A DNA stretch of 64,000 nt, taken from the NCBI RefSeq assembly GCF_009846755.1, contig NZ_AQOR01000015.1:24060-88059 (forward strand), in the 5' to 3' direction. Position 1 is the stretch's first letter, and every line of letters begins with the position of its first letter. A program made the position numbers and the translations under genes. Under the pieces are notes generated by a model that saw only the letters and a program-made list of their open reading frames with translations, had not been told where the DNA came from and searched no databases. Below, piece after piece: positions 1 to 9,813 of this stretch. Source of the DNA: Alcanivorax sp. S71-1-4. GTDB taxonomy: Bacteria > Pseudomonadota > Gammaproteobacteria > Pseudomonadales > Alcanivoracaceae.

Positions 1-1363
1 CCATACTGTCCACCACCGAAAAACTCGCCGGCGTGCCGGCAATGGCGACGAATACCGGGAACAGGAAATCCTTTACCTTGACACCCAGTGCCTTGGACAA
101 CGACTGAGCCTCGGCAAACAGCAGATCACGCTCCCACTGACGCAGCGCTTCCAGCGACCAGAGCAGGTATTGCAGCCACTCTTTCATGTCTTCCGCGCTG
201 TGCTGATTGTGCGCGAAGGAAGCCTCGCTGATGGACGGCGCATCGCCGAAACAGAACCCGGCCTTGTCCACCACCTGGCTGAGCGTTTCTACCCGGCTCT
301 TGATATGGGGAATCACTTTGAGCGCGTAATCACGGTTGAACAGCCAGCCCTGCAACTGGTCCAGGAACTGCTCGTCGTTCAGGTCACGCAGCCATTGCCC
401 GTTCAGCCATGACAGCTTTTCCACGTCAAATACCGGACCGCCCAGTGACACACGGGAGATATCAAAGCTCGCCTGCATGTCGGCCAGTGAGAATTTTTCC
501 CGCTCATCCGGCATCGACCAGCCCATGCGGCCGAGGTAATTCAGCAACGCTTCCGGCAGGTAGCCCTTGTCGCGGTAAAAGTTGATGCTGGTCGGGTTCT
601 TGCGCTTGGACAGTTTCGACTTGTCCGGGTTGCGCAGCAGCGGCATGTGGCACAGCACGGGCATGTCCCAGCCGAAGTATTCGTACAGCAATTTATGCTT
701 CGGCGCCGAGTTGATCCATTCCTCACCCCGGATCACATGAGTGATCTGCATCAGGTGGTCATCCACCACGTTGGCCAGATGATAAGTGGGCATGCCGTCG
801 GACTTGAGCAGGATCTGCGCATCCACCAGCGCCCAGTCCAGTTCGATGCTGCCGCGCAGCATATCGTCCACCGGACAGCGACCGTCTTCCGGCACGCGCA
901 TGCGGATCACCGACAGCGCGCCGGCCGCTTCGCGACGGGCCACTTCTTCCTCCGGCAGTTCCAGATCGGACGGCTTCAGCGCACGCTGGATGCCCTGCTC
1001 TTTCAACGCCTCGCGCAACTGGTCGAGTTCTTCCGGCGTGCGATAGCACCGGAACGCATGGCCCTGGTCGAGCAGTTGTTGCGCGTACTGCGCATAGGTG
1101 TCGCCACGTTCGCTCTGCCGGTAGGGGCCAAAAGGACCACCGACATCCGGGCCTTCGTCCCAGCCCAGGCCGAGCCAGCGCAGTGAATCCAGAATCGCCT
1201 GCTCCGACTCCGCCGTGGAACGCTGTTGGTCGGTATCCTCGATACGCAGGATGAACTGCCCACCGTGCTGGCGGGCAAAACAGGCATTGAACAGCGCGAT
1301 ATAGGCCGTGCCCACATGGGGATCGCCGGTCGGCGACGGGGCAACGCGGGTGCGAACGGTCAT
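1..1363 (-). CDS. gltX: glutamate--tRNA ligase (3' end outside window)
   Basis: Charges tRNA-Glu with glutamate in the cytoplasm. The minus-strand reading frame opens at an ATG at 1361-1363 and runs off the left edge of the window after 454 codons. Bacterial GluRS is usually around 470-495 residues, so about 35 C-terminal residues are missing from view. The class I signature is present as [10 protein letters not shown] (residues 9-18), and the second signature is KLSKR near residues 250-254. The neighbouring [11 protein letters not shown] stretch is typical of GluRS. The next gene diverges, so gltX has its own promoter, with a good -10 hexamer about 35 bp upstream. I am confident in the identity; only the C-terminus is unseen. 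Confidence 0.96.
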   Translation of the reverse strand, partial: MTVRTRVAPSPTGDPHVGTAYIALFNACFARQHGGQFILRIEDTDQQRSTAESEQAILDSLRWLGLGWDEGPDVGGPFGPYRQSERGDTYAQYAQQLLDQGHAFRCYRTPEELDQLREALKEQGIQRALKPSDLELPEEEVARREAAGALSVIRMRVPEDGRCPVDDMLRGSIELDWALVDAQILLKSDGMPTYHLANVVDDHLMQITHVIRGEEWINSAPKHKLLYEYFGWDMPVLCHMPLLRNPDKSKLSKRKNPTSINFYRDKGYLPEALLNYLGRMGWSMPDEREKFSLADMQASFDISRVSLGGPVFDVEKLSWLNGQWLRDLNDEQFLDQLQGWLFNRDYALKVIPHIKSRVETLSQVVDKAGFCFGDAPSISEASFAHNQHSAEDMKEWLQYLLWSLEALRQWERDLLFAEAQSLSKALGVKVKDFLFPVFVAIAGTPASFSVVDSM

Positions 1364-1397
1364 GCTGGCTCCGTGATGGGTATGTTCAGTGGCGCGC

Positions 1398-1403
1398 ATT
1401 ATA
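1398..1403 (-). promoter_or_regulatory. -10 element of the gltX promoter
   Basis: On the minus strand this reads TATAAT, a perfect sigma-70 -10 hexamer, followed by GCGCGCC and then the gltX start about 35 bp downstream. I see no good -35 hexamer 16-18 bp upstream, so the call rests on the -10 and its position. Confidence 0.45.
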
Positions 1404-1516
1404 CGCAGCTTGCACCTCGCCTGCCGCATACCCGGTTGCCGTGTTCTGCTAACATCGGCCCACGGTCGCGGCGATGGCGGCCGATATCGTACCGTGGACT
1501 GCCAAAGGATATGCCC

Positions 1517-2083
1517 ATGAACGCGAGACTCTCTTTCCCTCTGATGCCTTCCCTGCTGCTGGCCCTGGCCGGCGGCGCCCTGCTCCTCCAGGGCTGTTCC
1601 GAATCCCCGGAGCCAGCCAAACCCCGGCAGGAAACCGCCCAACCGGCAGCACCGGCCCCTGCAGCCGAACAGGATGCCCACGCGCACCACGATACCGGGC
1701 AGGCCGGCAAACTGCCGCGCAGCACCGCGCCCGCCGATGCGAAAGTGTTCTTTATCGAGCCCAGCGACGGCGCCACCGTCAGCAGCCCGCTGACCGTCCG
1801 CTTCGGCCTGGAAGGCATGGATGTGGTGCCGGCCGGCACAGAGAAACCGGACAGCGGCCACCACCACCTGCTGATCGATCTGGAAGAACTGCCGGCGATG
1901 GACTTCCCGCTGCCCGCCACCGAGCAGATCGTCCACTTTGGTGGCGGCCAGACCGAAACCACGCTGGAACTGCCGCCGGGCGAGCACACCCTGCAACTGG
2001 TGCTGGGCGATCACTTCCACATCCCGCACAACCCGCCGGTGATGTCCGAGAAAATCACCATTACCGTGCAGGACGTCGAGTAA
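1517..2083 (+). CDS. DUF4399-family lipoprotein
   Basis: A 188-residue exported protein of unknown function. The N-terminus has a basic start, a hydrophobic core and a lipobox-like LLQGC, so it is probably a lipoprotein. A low-complexity Ala/Pro/Gln/His linker follows. The C-terminal ~100 residues match the DUF4399 pattern: [10 protein letters not shown], a GHHHLLID segment, HFGGGQTE, then [13 protein letters not shown] and a beta-strand ending. The clustered histidines could bind metal, but that is inference. Two close ATGs exist at 1511 and 1517; the second has the better spacing to the AGGA at 1506-1509. It stands alone between gltX (divergent) and dusA. Confidence 0.82.
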   Translation: MNARLSFPLMPSLLLALAGGALLLQGCSESPEPAKPRQETAQPAAPAPAAEQDAHAHHDTGQAGKLPRSTAPADAKVFFIEPSDGATVSSPLTVRFGLEGMDVVPAGTEKPDSGHHHLLIDLEELPAMDFPLPATEQIVHFGGGQTETTLELPPGEHTLQLVLGDHFHIPHNPPVMSEKITITVQDVE

Positions 2084-2150
2084 CCGATCAGGGAGCGGCG
2101 GCACCGCCGCTCCTGTCCCTGGCCGCCGGAAATCAGTATCCTTGCGCGCC

Positions 2151-3131
2151 ATGACCCCCGCCGCCCCGCTCAACCGCCGCCTCAGTGTGGCCCCCATGAT
2201 GGACTGGACCACGCGCGACTATCGCTACCTCGCGCGCATGATCAGCCGTCACACGCTGCTGTACACAGAAATGGTCACCGCCCATGCGGTGCTCCACGGC
2301 GCGCGCGATTACCTGCTCGGTTATGACGACACGGAACACCCGGTGGCGCTGCAACTCGGCGGCAGCGAGCCGGCGCAGCTGGCGGAAGCGGCGCGCATCG
2401 GCGCTGATTACGGTTACGACGAAATCAACCTGAATGTCGGCTGCCCTTCCGACCGGGTACAGTCCGGCCGCTTTGGTGCCTGCCTGATGGCCGAGCCGGC
2501 GCTGGTGGCGGAATGCGTGGCCGCGATGCAGGCAGCCGTGTCCGTGCCGGTCACGGTAAAGAGCCGCATCGGCATTGATGATCAGGATGAGTACGCCTTC
2601 CTGCACACCTTTATCGACACCGTGCGCGCGGCCGGCTGCCACAGCTTCACCATTCATGCGCGCAAGGCGATCCTCAGTGGCCTCAGCCCGAAGGAAAACC
2701 GCGAGATCCCGCCACTGATCTATGAACGTGCCTACGCGGTGAAACAGGATTTCCCCGACTGCGAAATCATCATCAACGGTGGCATCCGCAATATGGAACA
2801 GGTGGCCGCGCACCTGCATCAGGTTGATGGTGTGATGATCGGCCGCGAGGCGTACCAGAACCCCTGGTTCCTGGCCGACGCCGACCCGGTGCTGTTCAAC
2901 AGCCCGGCGCCCTTCACCGACCGCCACGCGCTGGTAGACGCCTTCATGCCCTATCTGGAACGTCGCTACGCGGAGGGCGTGCATCCCAAACACGTGCTGC
3001 GCCATGTGCTCAACCTGTTCCAGGGCGTGCCCGGTGCACGCGCTTTCCGCCGCCATCTGAGCACCCGCGCGCACCTGCCTGATGCCACGCCGGCAGTACT
3101 GCTGGAAGCCTTGCAGCGCGTCCCGCGTTAA
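2151..3131 (+). CDS. dusA: tRNA-dihydrouridine(20/20a) synthase DusA
   Basis: FMN-dependent enzyme that reduces uridine to dihydrouridine in the D-loop of tRNA. The 326-residue product has the DusA N-terminus ([10 protein letters not shown], residues 11-20), the catalytic cysteine in [12 protein letters not shown] (Cys98), and the FMN phosphate-binding segments IINGGI and [10 protein letters not shown] late in the TIM barrel. The length is normal for DusA (about 330). An upstream TTG at 2142 would add three residues. The ATG at 2151 is preferred because it gives the usual family N-terminus. Transcribed with transaldolase on the same strand, 65 bp apart. Confidence 0.95.
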   Translation: MTPAAPLNRRLSVAPMMDWTTRDYRYLARMISRHTLLYTEMVTAHAVLHGARDYLLGYDDTEHPVALQLGGSEPAQLAEAARIGADYGYDEINLNVGCPSDRVQSGRFGACLMAEPALVAECVAAMQAAVSVPVTVKSRIGIDDQDEYAFLHTFIDTVRAAGCHSFTIHARKAILSGLSPKENREIPPLIYERAYAVKQDFPDCEIIINGGIRNMEQVAAHLHQVDGVMIGREAYQNPWFLADADPVLFNSPAPFTDRHALVDAFMPYLERRYAEGVHPKHVLRHVLNLFQGVPGARAFRRHLSTRAHLPDATPAVLLEALQRVPR

Positions 3132-3196
3132 CGCAGTCTTGTAATCCGGCGCGGTTAGACTGCGCCGCTGACACTGACTTCGGCAGGCGGAATGAC

Positions 3197-4144
3197 ATGA
3201 CGAGCAAGCGCGCACAACTGGCAGCATGGAGCACCCTGGTCGCGGACACGGGCGAATTGGCCGCCATCCGGGCACTGACCCCGGTGGACGCCACCACCAA
3301 CCCGTCGCTGCTGCTGTCCGTGGCAAAGCAGGACGCACAAAGCGCATTGCTGGCCGATGCCCGTCACCTGGCCCGGCAGATCGGCCCGGCAGAGGATCTT
3401 GCCCTGCGCTGTGACGCCTTCGCCACGCTGACCGGCCAGACCATCCTCGAACTGATCCCCGGCCTGGTCTCTACCGAAGTCGACGCGCGCCTGTCCTTCG
3501 ACACCCGCGCCACGGTGGAACGTGCCCGTGGCCTGATGGCCCTGTACCGCGAACTCGGCGTCGACACCGATCGCGTCTTGATCAAGATCGCTGCCACCTG
3601 GGAAGGCATCCGCGCGGCGGAAATCCTCGAACAGGAAGGCATCCGCTGCAACCTCACACTGGTGTTCTGCCTGGAACAGGCGCTGGCCGCCGCACAACGC
3701 TGTGCCACCCTGATCTCGCCGTTCGTGGGCCGCATTTACGACTGGTATGTGAAACGCGGCATGCAGGTGGACACGGCCGAGCAGGACCCCGGCGTGATTT
3801 CGGTGCGCACCATTTTTCACACCCTCAAGGGCCTGGGGCTGGACACCATCGTGATGGGCGCCAGCTTCCGCAATCAGAGCCAGATCGAAGCCCTGGCCGG
3901 CTGCGACCGCCTGACCATCAGCCCGGCGCTGCTGGAAGGGCTCGAGCAGGACAGCGGCCCGCTCACCCGCCACCTGGACCCGGCCGACATCACCCTGCTG
4001 CCGGAGCAACTGCCGATGGACGAGACCACCTTCCGCTGGGCACTGAACGACAACCCGATGGCCTGCGAACTGCTCGCCGACGGCATCCGCCGTTTCGCCC
4101 GCGACCAGGAAGCACTGGAAGCACTGCTCCAAGCCACCGACTGA
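3197..4144 (+). CDS. tal: transaldolase
   Basis: Transfers a dihydroxyacetone unit between sugar phosphates in the non-oxidative pentose phosphate pathway, linking it to glycolysis. The 315-residue product matches the classical TalA/TalB type. It has DATTNPSLLL at residues 31-40 and the Schiff-base lysine in VLIKIAATWEG (Lys130, equivalent to Lys132 of E. coli TalB). It also has the family segments NLTLVF, SPFVGRIYDW and VMGASFR. The length agrees with TalB (317). The ATG at 3197 is the only sensible start. Confidence 0.96.
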   Translation: MTSKRAQLAAWSTLVADTGELAAIRALTPVDATTNPSLLLSVAKQDAQSALLADARHLARQIGPAEDLALRCDAFATLTGQTILELIPGLVSTEVDARLSFDTRATVERARGLMALYRELGVDTDRVLIKIAATWEGIRAAEILEQEGIRCNLTLVFCLEQALAAAQRCATLISPFVGRIYDWYVKRGMQVDTAEQDPGVISVRTIFHTLKGLGLDTIVMGASFRNQSQIEALAGCDRLTISPALLEGLEQDSGPLTRHLDPADITLLPEQLPMDETTFRWALNDNPMACELLADGIRRFARDQEALEALLQATD

Positions 4145-4198
4145 ACCCGACGCGCGATACGCGGTCCATGGGTGTGACACCTGCTACAGGAACCCCGC

Positions 4199-4636
4199 AT
4201 GCTTAAACCCCTGCTGGATAATCTGTTTGGCCGCGCCGGACGGCCGGAGGCGGAGCCGGTGGATCTGCGTCGCGCGGCGGCCGCCCTGCTGTATGAAGTC
4301 GCCCGTGCCGACGGCGACCTGGACGCACAGGAACTCGCCACCCTCATGAACGGCCTGCAGACACGCTGGCAACTGGACGACGATGCCGTGCGGACGCTGC
4401 TGGACGCGGCGCGCGAAGACGCGGAAGGCGCAACCGATTATTTCCAGTTCACACGTCCGCTGCGCGATCACTGGTCGGCGGAACAGCGCGCTGCGCTGAT
4501 CGAGGACATGTGGGCCATTGCCCATGCAGACCAGCAGACACACCCGCGCGAGGAGTTCGTGATCCGCAAGGTGGCCGATCTGCTGTATGTGCCCCACAGC
4601 GTGTTCATTCGCGCACGCCACAGCACCAGCGCCTGA
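4199..4636 (+). CDS. TerB-like (DjlA N-terminal-like) protein
   Basis: A 145-residue helical cytoplasmic protein of the TerB/DjlA superfamily. Recognisable features are the acidic metal-binding-type loop VARADGDLDAQE around residues 35-46 and the second repeat unit DMWAIAHADQQTHPREE near the C-terminus. In TerB such acidic loops bind Ca2+ or other metals. This solitary single-domain form has no assigned function. It is not part of a ter operon, so the 'tellurite resistance' label often given to the family should not be read as a phenotype. It lies 54 bp after transaldolase and may be co-transcribed. Confidence 0.8.
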   Translation: MLKPLLDNLFGRAGRPEAEPVDLRRAAAALLYEVARADGDLDAQELATLMNGLQTRWQLDDDAVRTLLDAAREDAEGATDYFQFTRPLRDHWSAEQRAALIEDMWAIAHADQQTHPREEFVIRKVADLLYVPHSVFIRARHSTSA

Positions 4637-4784
4637 TACCCGGGCCACTGCCCCGCTGATTTCCCCCCGCACCAACCTGCCCCCGCTGGCGCCGAAACGG
4701 CCAGGGCGGGCCCGGGTGTTAGCGCCTGCGCCCCCGTCATCCGGTGAGCGCGAATGATGTCCGGGTTCACGTTCTGCCGCTTAT

Positions 4785-4800
4785 CCCGACATCTGTCGGG
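4785..4800. promoter_or_regulatory. perfect 16-bp dyad upstream of the beta-propeller lipoprotein
   Basis: CCCGACA-TC-TGTCGGG is a perfect inverted repeat with 7-bp arms, 62 bp before the start of the next gene and about 150 bp after the TerB-like gene. There is no T-tract, so an operator or 5'-UTR hairpin is more likely than an intrinsic terminator. The rest of 4637-4862 shows no gene. Confidence 0.3.
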
Positions 4801-4862
4801 TACCCGTTCCCGCCGCCGATGTTTACCGTCTGGCCCTTCAATCACAGGTGGAGGAGACAGCA

Positions 4863-7112
4863 ATGCGTTCGCGGATGAGGGTGCATGGAGGGGCGGCGAT
4901 AGCGCTGTTGGCCCTGTTAACCGGCTGTGGGGGTGGCGGCAGCACAGGGGGCGCTCCGGCACCGGCAGCCCCCACCGCACAGATTCAGTTTCCGCCGGAC
5001 AACGTCCTCTACGACGAAGCGGTGATCACCGTGTCCGGCGTCGCCCGGGACGCGCAGGGTGACGACATCGTCTCGGTGCACGTCAATGAGGTGGCCGCGC
5101 ACAGTGACGATGGCTTCGCCACCTGGTCGGTAAGCCTGCCACTGACGGTGGGTGAAAACCGGCTGGTGGTGGAAACCCTGGACGACAGTGGTCAACACGC
5201 CGCCGAAGCGGATGTGGTGACGGTCCAGGTACGCGCCTTCCCCGCCCTGCGCAGTGTGGGAGAAGGCGGGCTGGTGCTCGACAAGGCCAACAACCGGGCC
5301 TTCGTGTCCGATGGAGATCGGCGCGCCGTGTACACCTTCGATCTGGAAACCGGCCAGCGCACCGTGGTAACCAGCAGCCGGCCAGCGGACAAGCTGCTCA
5401 ACGCCGAGCCCTTTGGCAGCGGGCCGGAAATGGTCCTGCCCCGGCATCCCGGCCTGGACGGCCCTGAAAGCCGGGTACTGCTCATATCCGGCGCGAGCAG
5501 ACTCGATCGCCGGGTCATGGAAATAAACCCCAACACGGGTGAGCGCAGTGTGTTCTACAGCCCGGAAAATACCTCCGGCTCGGGGCCGGCGTTCGATTTG
5601 TTGCGCTCGGCCATTCTGGACCAGGCCAACAACCGCCTGCTGGTCACTGAAGGATTCAACGGCAACATGCGCGTCCTTGCCGTGGACCTCGACACTGAAA
5701 ACCGCACGCTGATCTCCGGTTCCGGCCGGGGCAGCGGACCGGGGCTCGAGGTGACAGAGTCCCTGTATCTGGATGCCGGGGCCAATCGCCTCTTTGCGGT
5801 CGATAACCGGAGTGTCAGCGGCCCTTCGCGGCGCCTGCTTTCCATCGACCTGGCCAACGGCAATCGCACCGTACTCTCTTCCAGTGGCGAAAACATCGGT
5901 ACAGGCCCCGCGATTCTCAACGCTACGTCGCTCGACTTTGACAGCGAGACCCACCGTTTCCTGATCGCCGATTCCAGCGCGCAAAGGCTGCTCACGGTGG
6001 ATCGGGAAACCGGTGACCGGCAAGTGGTGTCCGGTTTGCTGGAGGCAGAAATGATCGGTGAAGGGCCGGCCTTGCGCCGCCTGCGCGCAGCGCGCTTTCT
6101 GGACAGCCACCGTGCCGTGGCGGTGGACGACGAGCTGGAAGTGCCCCTGATGGTGGACCTGGGCAGCGGCGCGCGGCGCCTGTTGCCCAGTAACGCCATC
6201 GGTGCCGGCCCGCGCTTTGAAGAACCCCACGCCATGGCACGTCTCGGCGAGAGACTGGTGGTCGCAGACCAAACGGCCAATGCGCTGTTCTCTGTGGATC
6301 TGAAAACCGGTGACAGGACAGTGATGCTCGGTGGCGCATCGTCAGGCCTGCGCGAGCCGGCGCTGCTCACACTGGACCCGACGGCAAACCGGCTGCTGTT
6401 TGTCGACGATATCGCCCAGGCGCCACGCCTGATGGCGATGGACCCACAGACCTTGCTGTTGAGCAGTGTGTCAGGGCCGGAGGCGACCGGGCCGGCATTG
6501 TCCAACCCGGTGTCCATGGTGCTGGATGCCGCCCACCACCGCGTACTGTTGGCGGACGCAGGCGGCCAGCGGATCACCGCCATCCATCTGGCCACCGGCG
6601 AACGGACCCTGCTGCTTGATGATCTGCCCGTTCGCGGTATCGAGCTTGGCGCCAGCCTCGCCCTCGGCGCGGACGGCAACACGCTGTTCATGCTGGCTGG
6701 CAGCAGTGACGGCTTCCTGCTGTCGCTGAACCTGACGACCGGCGAACGGCACACCTTGTCCGGTGAGGACCCGGATACCGGCGACCTGATCGGCGGGCCG
6801 GAGTTCGCCCTGTTCGGCTGTTTCGGGATAGCGCTGGATGAAGCCCGCCAACGGGCCTACGTCAGTTGCCCGGAGGGGAACATCCAGCAGGTGGACCTGG
6901 ACACCGGGCATGTCAGTGTGGTGTCCGGCAATTCGGAAGAGATCAACGCAGGCGGCGCCGGACCCGGGCTCGTGGACCCCGTGGCCCTGATCGCGGACCT
7001 CGACAATCAGCGGTTACTGGTGCTGGACAGGGCGCAGCGGGCCGTCATGACCGCGGACCTGCGCAGCGGCGACCGGGTGGTGAACTCCTGGACCGATGTC
7101 ATTACCCGCTAG
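4863..7112 (+). CDS. lipoprotein with Ig-like domain and NHL/SMP-30-like beta-propeller
   Basis: A 749-residue surface or periplasmic lipoprotein of unknown role. The N-terminus has a lipobox LLTGC followed by a glycine-rich linker. Residues ~35-120 look like an Ig-like beta-sandwich (VSGVARDAQGDD ... VGENRLVVETLDD). The remainder is about eleven degenerate repeats of 40-50 residues with the pattern L-LD-x-ANNR-LLV-D ... -VDL-TG-RT-LS, with GSGP or GTGP between units. This is typical of NHL/SMP-30-like propeller blades. Eleven units exceed one propeller, so two propellers or a long blade array are possible. The ATG at 4863 follows a strong GGAGGAGA site at 4850-4857. No partner genes are adjacent, and no catalytic motif is visible. 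Confidence 0.75.
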   Translation: MRSRMRVHGGAAIALLALLTGCGGGGSTGGAPAPAAPTAQIQFPPDNVLYDEAVITVSGVARDAQGDDIVSVHVNEVAAHSDDGFATWSVSLPLTVGENRLVVETLDDSGQHAAEADVVTVQVRAFPALRSVGEGGLVLDKANNRAFVSDGDRRAVYTFDLETGQRTVVTSSRPADKLLNAEPFGSGPEMVLPRHPGLDGPESRVLLISGASRLDRRVMEINPNTGERSVFYSPENTSGSGPAFDLLRSAILDQANNRLLVTEGFNGNMRVLAVDLDTENRTLISGSGRGSGPGLEVTESLYLDAGANRLFAVDNRSVSGPSRRLLSIDLANGNRTVLSSSGENIGTGPAILNATSLDFDSETHRFLIADSSAQRLLTVDRETGDRQVVSGLLEAEMIGEGPALRRLRAARFLDSHRAVAVDDELEVPLMVDLGSGARRLLPSNAIGAGPRFEEPHAMARLGERLVVADQTANALFSVDLKTGDRTVMLGGASSGLREPALLTLDPTANRLLFVDDIAQAPRLMAMDPQTLLLSSVSGPEATGPALSNPVSMVLDAAHHRVLLADAGGQRITAIHLATGERTLLLDDLPVRGIELGASLALGADGNTLFMLAGSSDGFLLSLNLTTGERHTLSGEDPDTGDLIGGPEFALFGCFGIALDEARQRAYVSCPEGNIQQVDLDTGHVSVVSGNSEEINAGGAGPGLVDPVALIADLDNQRLLVLDRAQRAVMTADLRSGDRVVNSWTDVITR

Positions 7113-7126
7113 AGCCCGGTCACGCC

Positions 7127-7154
7127 GGTGGCCGCCGGGATCACCGGCGCCACC
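7127..7154. terminator. hairpin after the beta-propeller lipoprotein gene
   Basis: Arms GGTGGCCGCCGG and CCGGCGCCACC pair over 11 bp with one bulged C and a GATCA loop, 15 bp after the stop codon of the plus-strand gene and facing the convergent mlaA. There is no clear U-tract, so it may act as an RNA 3'-end structure rather than a classical intrinsic terminator. Confidence 0.35.
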
Positions 7155-7163
7155 GCGCGAAGC

Positions 7164-7197
7164 ATGCCTGATCAAAGAAAATGCCTGATCAAAGAAA
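7164..7197. repeat. 17-bp perfect tandem duplication
   Basis: The unit ATGCCTGATCAAAGAAA occurs twice in direct tandem in the 105-bp gap between two convergent genes. It encodes nothing recognisable. Confidence 0.9.
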
Positions 7198-7217
7198 GGG
7201 GATGCAGGACGACGACC

Positions 7218-8024
7218 TTACCAGTCGTCCTCGTCCCATTCCTGCGCTTCCAGATCACTCCCGAACTCGAAATCGTCGTCGGCAGTGTAAGTGCCCGCCG
7301 CCATGGCGCGGCTGTTGAGATAGAAATCCCGCAGGAAGTTGTAGCGGTCACCGGAAATGGCCGCTTCGTAATCCAGCACTTCCGCGCGCAGGTCCAGCGC
7401 GTACAGCGCCAGCACGGTCCAGGACGTCAGATCGTGGTCCAGGTACCGCCGGAACGTCAGGTAATCATCCGGAATCATGCCCACCGTATCCCGCACCGTG
7501 GAAGGGCCAAGCAGCGGCAGCACCATGTAAGGCCCCTGCGGTGCGCCCCAACGGGCCAGGGTAATACCGAAGTCACTGCTGCGGCGCTCCAGGGTCACGT
7601 CACTGGCGACGTCAAACAGCCCGCCCACGCCCAGCGTGGTATTGACGCCGAAGCGGCCCAGGTTCTGCCCGGCATCGCGCCAGCGCCATTGCAGCATGTT
7701 GTTCACGCCGCTGCGCAGGTCGCGCAGGTTGTCAAAGAAATTGCCGATGGGGGTGCGGATAAAACCGGGCACCACCTTGCGGTAGGCTTTCGCTGCCGGC
7801 TTGGCGGTGTAGGTATCGACGGTCTCGTTAAAGCCGAAGATCTTGCGGTTGAGTTTTTCCCAGGGGTCGTTGGGATGTGCCACGGCCTGATAGCGCTGCC
7901 CTTCGTTCGCAGCACGCACCGCCTGGTCATAGTCCGCCTGCGCGGGCACTGCGTTCAGTGTCAGCAGTGCCGCCAGCAGCAGGCCCGTCCATCCATCCCT
8001 GATTCTTTGCACAAACGCCAACAC
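7218..8024 (-). CDS. mlaA: MlaA-family phospholipid transport protein (VacJ)
   Basis: Outer-membrane component of the Mla pathway, which removes phospholipids from the outer leaflet and passes them to periplasmic MlaC. The 268-residue product has the MlaA hallmarks NDPWEKLNRKIFGFNETVD, PGFIRTPIGNFFDNL, the GVGGLFDVAS segment and GPYMVLPLLGPSTVRD. The start is taken as GTG at 8022-8024, behind GGAGG. The signal sequence ends in AVPAQA before Asp and shows no lipobox cysteine, whereas the E. coli MlaA is a lipoprotein. The C-terminus is very acidic (EWDEDDW). The mlaBCDEF genes are not adjacent. It lies 71 bp downstream of hvfC on the same strand. Confidence 0.92.
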   Translation of the reverse strand: MLAFVQRIRDGWTGLLLAALLTLNAVPAQADYDQAVRAANEGQRYQAVAHPNDPWEKLNRKIFGFNETVDTYTAKPAAKAYRKVVPGFIRTPIGNFFDNLRDLRSGVNNMLQWRWRDAGQNLGRFGVNTTLGVGGLFDVASDVTLERRSSDFGITLARWGAPQGPYMVLPLLGPSTVRDTVGMIPDDYLTFRRYLDHDLTSWTVLALYALDLRAEVLDYEAAISGDRYNFLRDFYLNSRAMAAGTYTADDDFEFGSDLEAQEWDEDDW

Positions 8025-8095
8025 ATGGCCTCCGGGCCTGTTTTTACGACCGGCGCAGTATAGCACTGCCGCTCCGGGCTGCTACCGCAGCGTAC

Positions 8096-8887
8096 TCAGT
8101 GCCCGTCCGCTGGCAGGCGGCTGACGTCATCCAGCCGTGTGCCGAGCAGAATACCGCGCTGCCGCAGGCCGTCCAGCAACCCGGCACCGTGGCGCAGCAC
8201 ACCGTCCGGCGGCTGGCCCAGTTCACCGGCCAGCGCGGTCAACAGCCGCTTGCCACTGTGCAGCGGCTGCGCCTGCATCAACGCCAGCAGGCGCGCGGTC
8301 ACCGCATTGATTTCCATGAAGCGCACCCGGTCCTCGGCGTCGCGGTAGACCAGCAGCCACACCGGCTGCGGCAACGGCGCCTGCGGCTGATACGCCGGGC
8401 CGATGCGATGCACCGGCCAGTGGTAACTCAGCACACACACCAGCGGCGACAGCACCGGCGCGCCCACCAGCAGATCACCGTCCGGGTGGAAGCCGCTCTC
8501 CGGCAGGGTTTCCTCACTGGTGTCGAGCACCAGTTCCATCCACTCGTAATGCGCCAGCTCACACAGGAACGGCGGGTCTTCCGGTGCCGGCTGAAAGGCG
8601 TCCGACGCCAGGAACGTCACGAATTCGCGGGAGATGTCGCGGAAATACGGCGACTGGCAGCGGTGCTGCACCAGAAACGCCCGCGCCAGCGCCTGCCAGC
8701 GTGCCGCCGGCAACAGCCGGTGCAGCACCGGGAACCCCAGGCGCAGAAAGCTTTCCACGTTGCTGAAAAACAGGTCGCGATAGATCTGCAGGCGGCGTTC
8801 TTCCACCGGCGGTGCCGGTGCGTTGTCCGGGTCACGGAGATGGGCGGCAAAGCGACGCTGTATGGCCTGGAATGCCGCCTCGGTCAC
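8096..8887 (-). CDS. hvfC: HvfC-like DUF2063 protein, partner of the MNIO enzyme
   Basis: A 263-residue protein of the DUF2063 (putative DNA-binding domain) family. It acts as the recognition and partner subunit for DUF692/MNIO enzymes that modify cysteines in small precursor peptides, in the same role as MbnC/HvfC. Family features visible are the N-terminal [43 protein letters not shown], and [15 protein letters not shown], followed by an all-beta/helical C-terminal part. The start is a GTG at 8887 that overlaps the stop of hvfB by four bases (GTGA), which indicates translational coupling. The gene order A-B-C is that of known HvfABC/bufferin operons. Confidence 0.88.
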   Translation of the reverse strand: MTEAAFQAIQRRFAAHLRDPDNAPAPPVEERRLQIYRDLFFSNVESFLRLGFPVLHRLLPAARWQALARAFLVQHRCQSPYFRDISREFVTFLASDAFQPAPEDPPFLCELAHYEWMELVLDTSEETLPESGFHPDGDLLVGAPVLSPLVCVLSYHWPVHRIGPAYQPQAPLPQPVWLLVYRDAEDRVRFMEINAVTARLLALMQAQPLHSGKRLLTALAGELGQPPDGVLRHGAGLLDGLRQRGILLGTRLDDVSRLPADGH

Positions 8888-9756
8888 CGGCGTGCCTCCC
8901 GGCGTGCACCACCCGCAGCCTGCTGCTGGGCAACGCGGATACGCTGCACTTCGGCCAGCAGGTCAGGCAGCGCGGGAAAATTGAAATCACGCTCCAGCAG
9001 CGTCGGCTTCACCCCGTGCGCCCGGTAGGCCACATCCAGCAACGCCCACACCGGCTCGATCACATTGCTGCCATGGGTGTCGACTTTCAGGTCGTCTGCT
9101 TCGTCATAATGGCCCGCGATATGCAGGTACATGATGCGCTCACCGGGCAGGCCACGAATAAATTCAGCAGCGTCGTAACCGTGATTGATGCCGTTGACAT
9201 AGGCGTTATTCACATCCAGCAGCAACCCGCAATCGGCTTCCGCCAGCACCGCGTTGACGAACTCCAGTTCGCTCAGTTGCTGTGCCGCCACGCCACCGGG
9301 TGCGGCATAGTAACTCACGTGCTCAATGCCGATGCGCTGCCCGAGGAAATCCTGCACCTGACGGATACGGCCCGCCGCGTAATGCACGGCTTCCTCGGTA
9401 AAGGGAATCGGCATCAGGTCATACAGGTGGCCGTCGTCGCTGCAGTAGCTCAGGTGCTCGGTGTAGCAGCGCACCTTGTGCTCGCGCAGGAAATCGCGCA
9501 CATCGGCCAGGAATTCAAAATCCAGTGGCGACGGGCTGCCCAGAGACAGTGACAGGCCGTGGCACACGAAGGGATAACGTTCGGTAAATGCGCGGAACTG
9601 GCGCCGCAACCGGCCACCCAGGCGAGCCCAGTTTTCCGGGGCCACTTCCATGAAATCAATGGCGCCAGCGAGTTCAGGCGCCTCTGCAAGCGGGCCCATC
9701 AGGGCCCGCCGCAGACCGAGACCGGCACCGCTGAGCGGGACGTCTGCCGTCATCAT
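8884..9756 (-). CDS. hvfB: HvfB-like DUF692 multinuclear non-heme iron oxidative enzyme (MNIO)
   Basis: Predicted peptide-modifying enzyme of the DUF692/MNIO family, in which a multi-iron centre oxidises cysteine side chains of a precursor peptide. Likely metal ligands and conserved polar residues are visible in [62 protein letters not shown] and LLERDFNFP. The preferred start is ATG at 9754-9756 (290 residues), because the longer frame to 9804 begins with TTG and has no ribosome site. The gene is 57 bp after hvfA and overlaps hvfC. The substrate is presumably the adjacent EGKCG-repeat peptide. The product chemistry (for example thiooxazole from EGKC cysteines) is known from homologues, not from this sequence. 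Confidence 0.92.
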   Translation of the reverse strand: MMTADVPLSGAGLGLRRALMGPLAEAPELAGAIDFMEVAPENWARLGGRLRRQFRAFTERYPFVCHGLSLSLGSPSPLDFEFLADVRDFLREHKVRCYTEHLSYCSDDGHLYDLMPIPFTEEAVHYAAGRIRQVQDFLGQRIGIEHVSYYAAPGGVAAQQLSELEFVNAVLAEADCGLLLDVNNAYVNGINHGYDAAEFIRGLPGERIMYLHIAGHYDEADDLKVDTHGSNVIEPVWALLDVAYRAHGVKPTLLERDFNFPALPDLLAEVQRIRVAQQQAAGGARREARR

Positions 9757-9813
9757 TACCGGTGCTCTCTCTGTGCAAAGACGGCGTTCAATGGTGTCGC
9801 TCAATGCACTGGA

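Noticed and set aside
4199..4636. Tellurite-resistance determinant
   Set aside because: A solitary TerB-like domain without terZ/A/C/D/E neighbours gives no support for tellurite resistance.
9756..9804. Longer N-terminus for the DUF692 enzyme from TTG at 9804
   Set aside because: No ribosome site before the TTG, and the family N-terminus starts near the ATG pair at 9751-9756.
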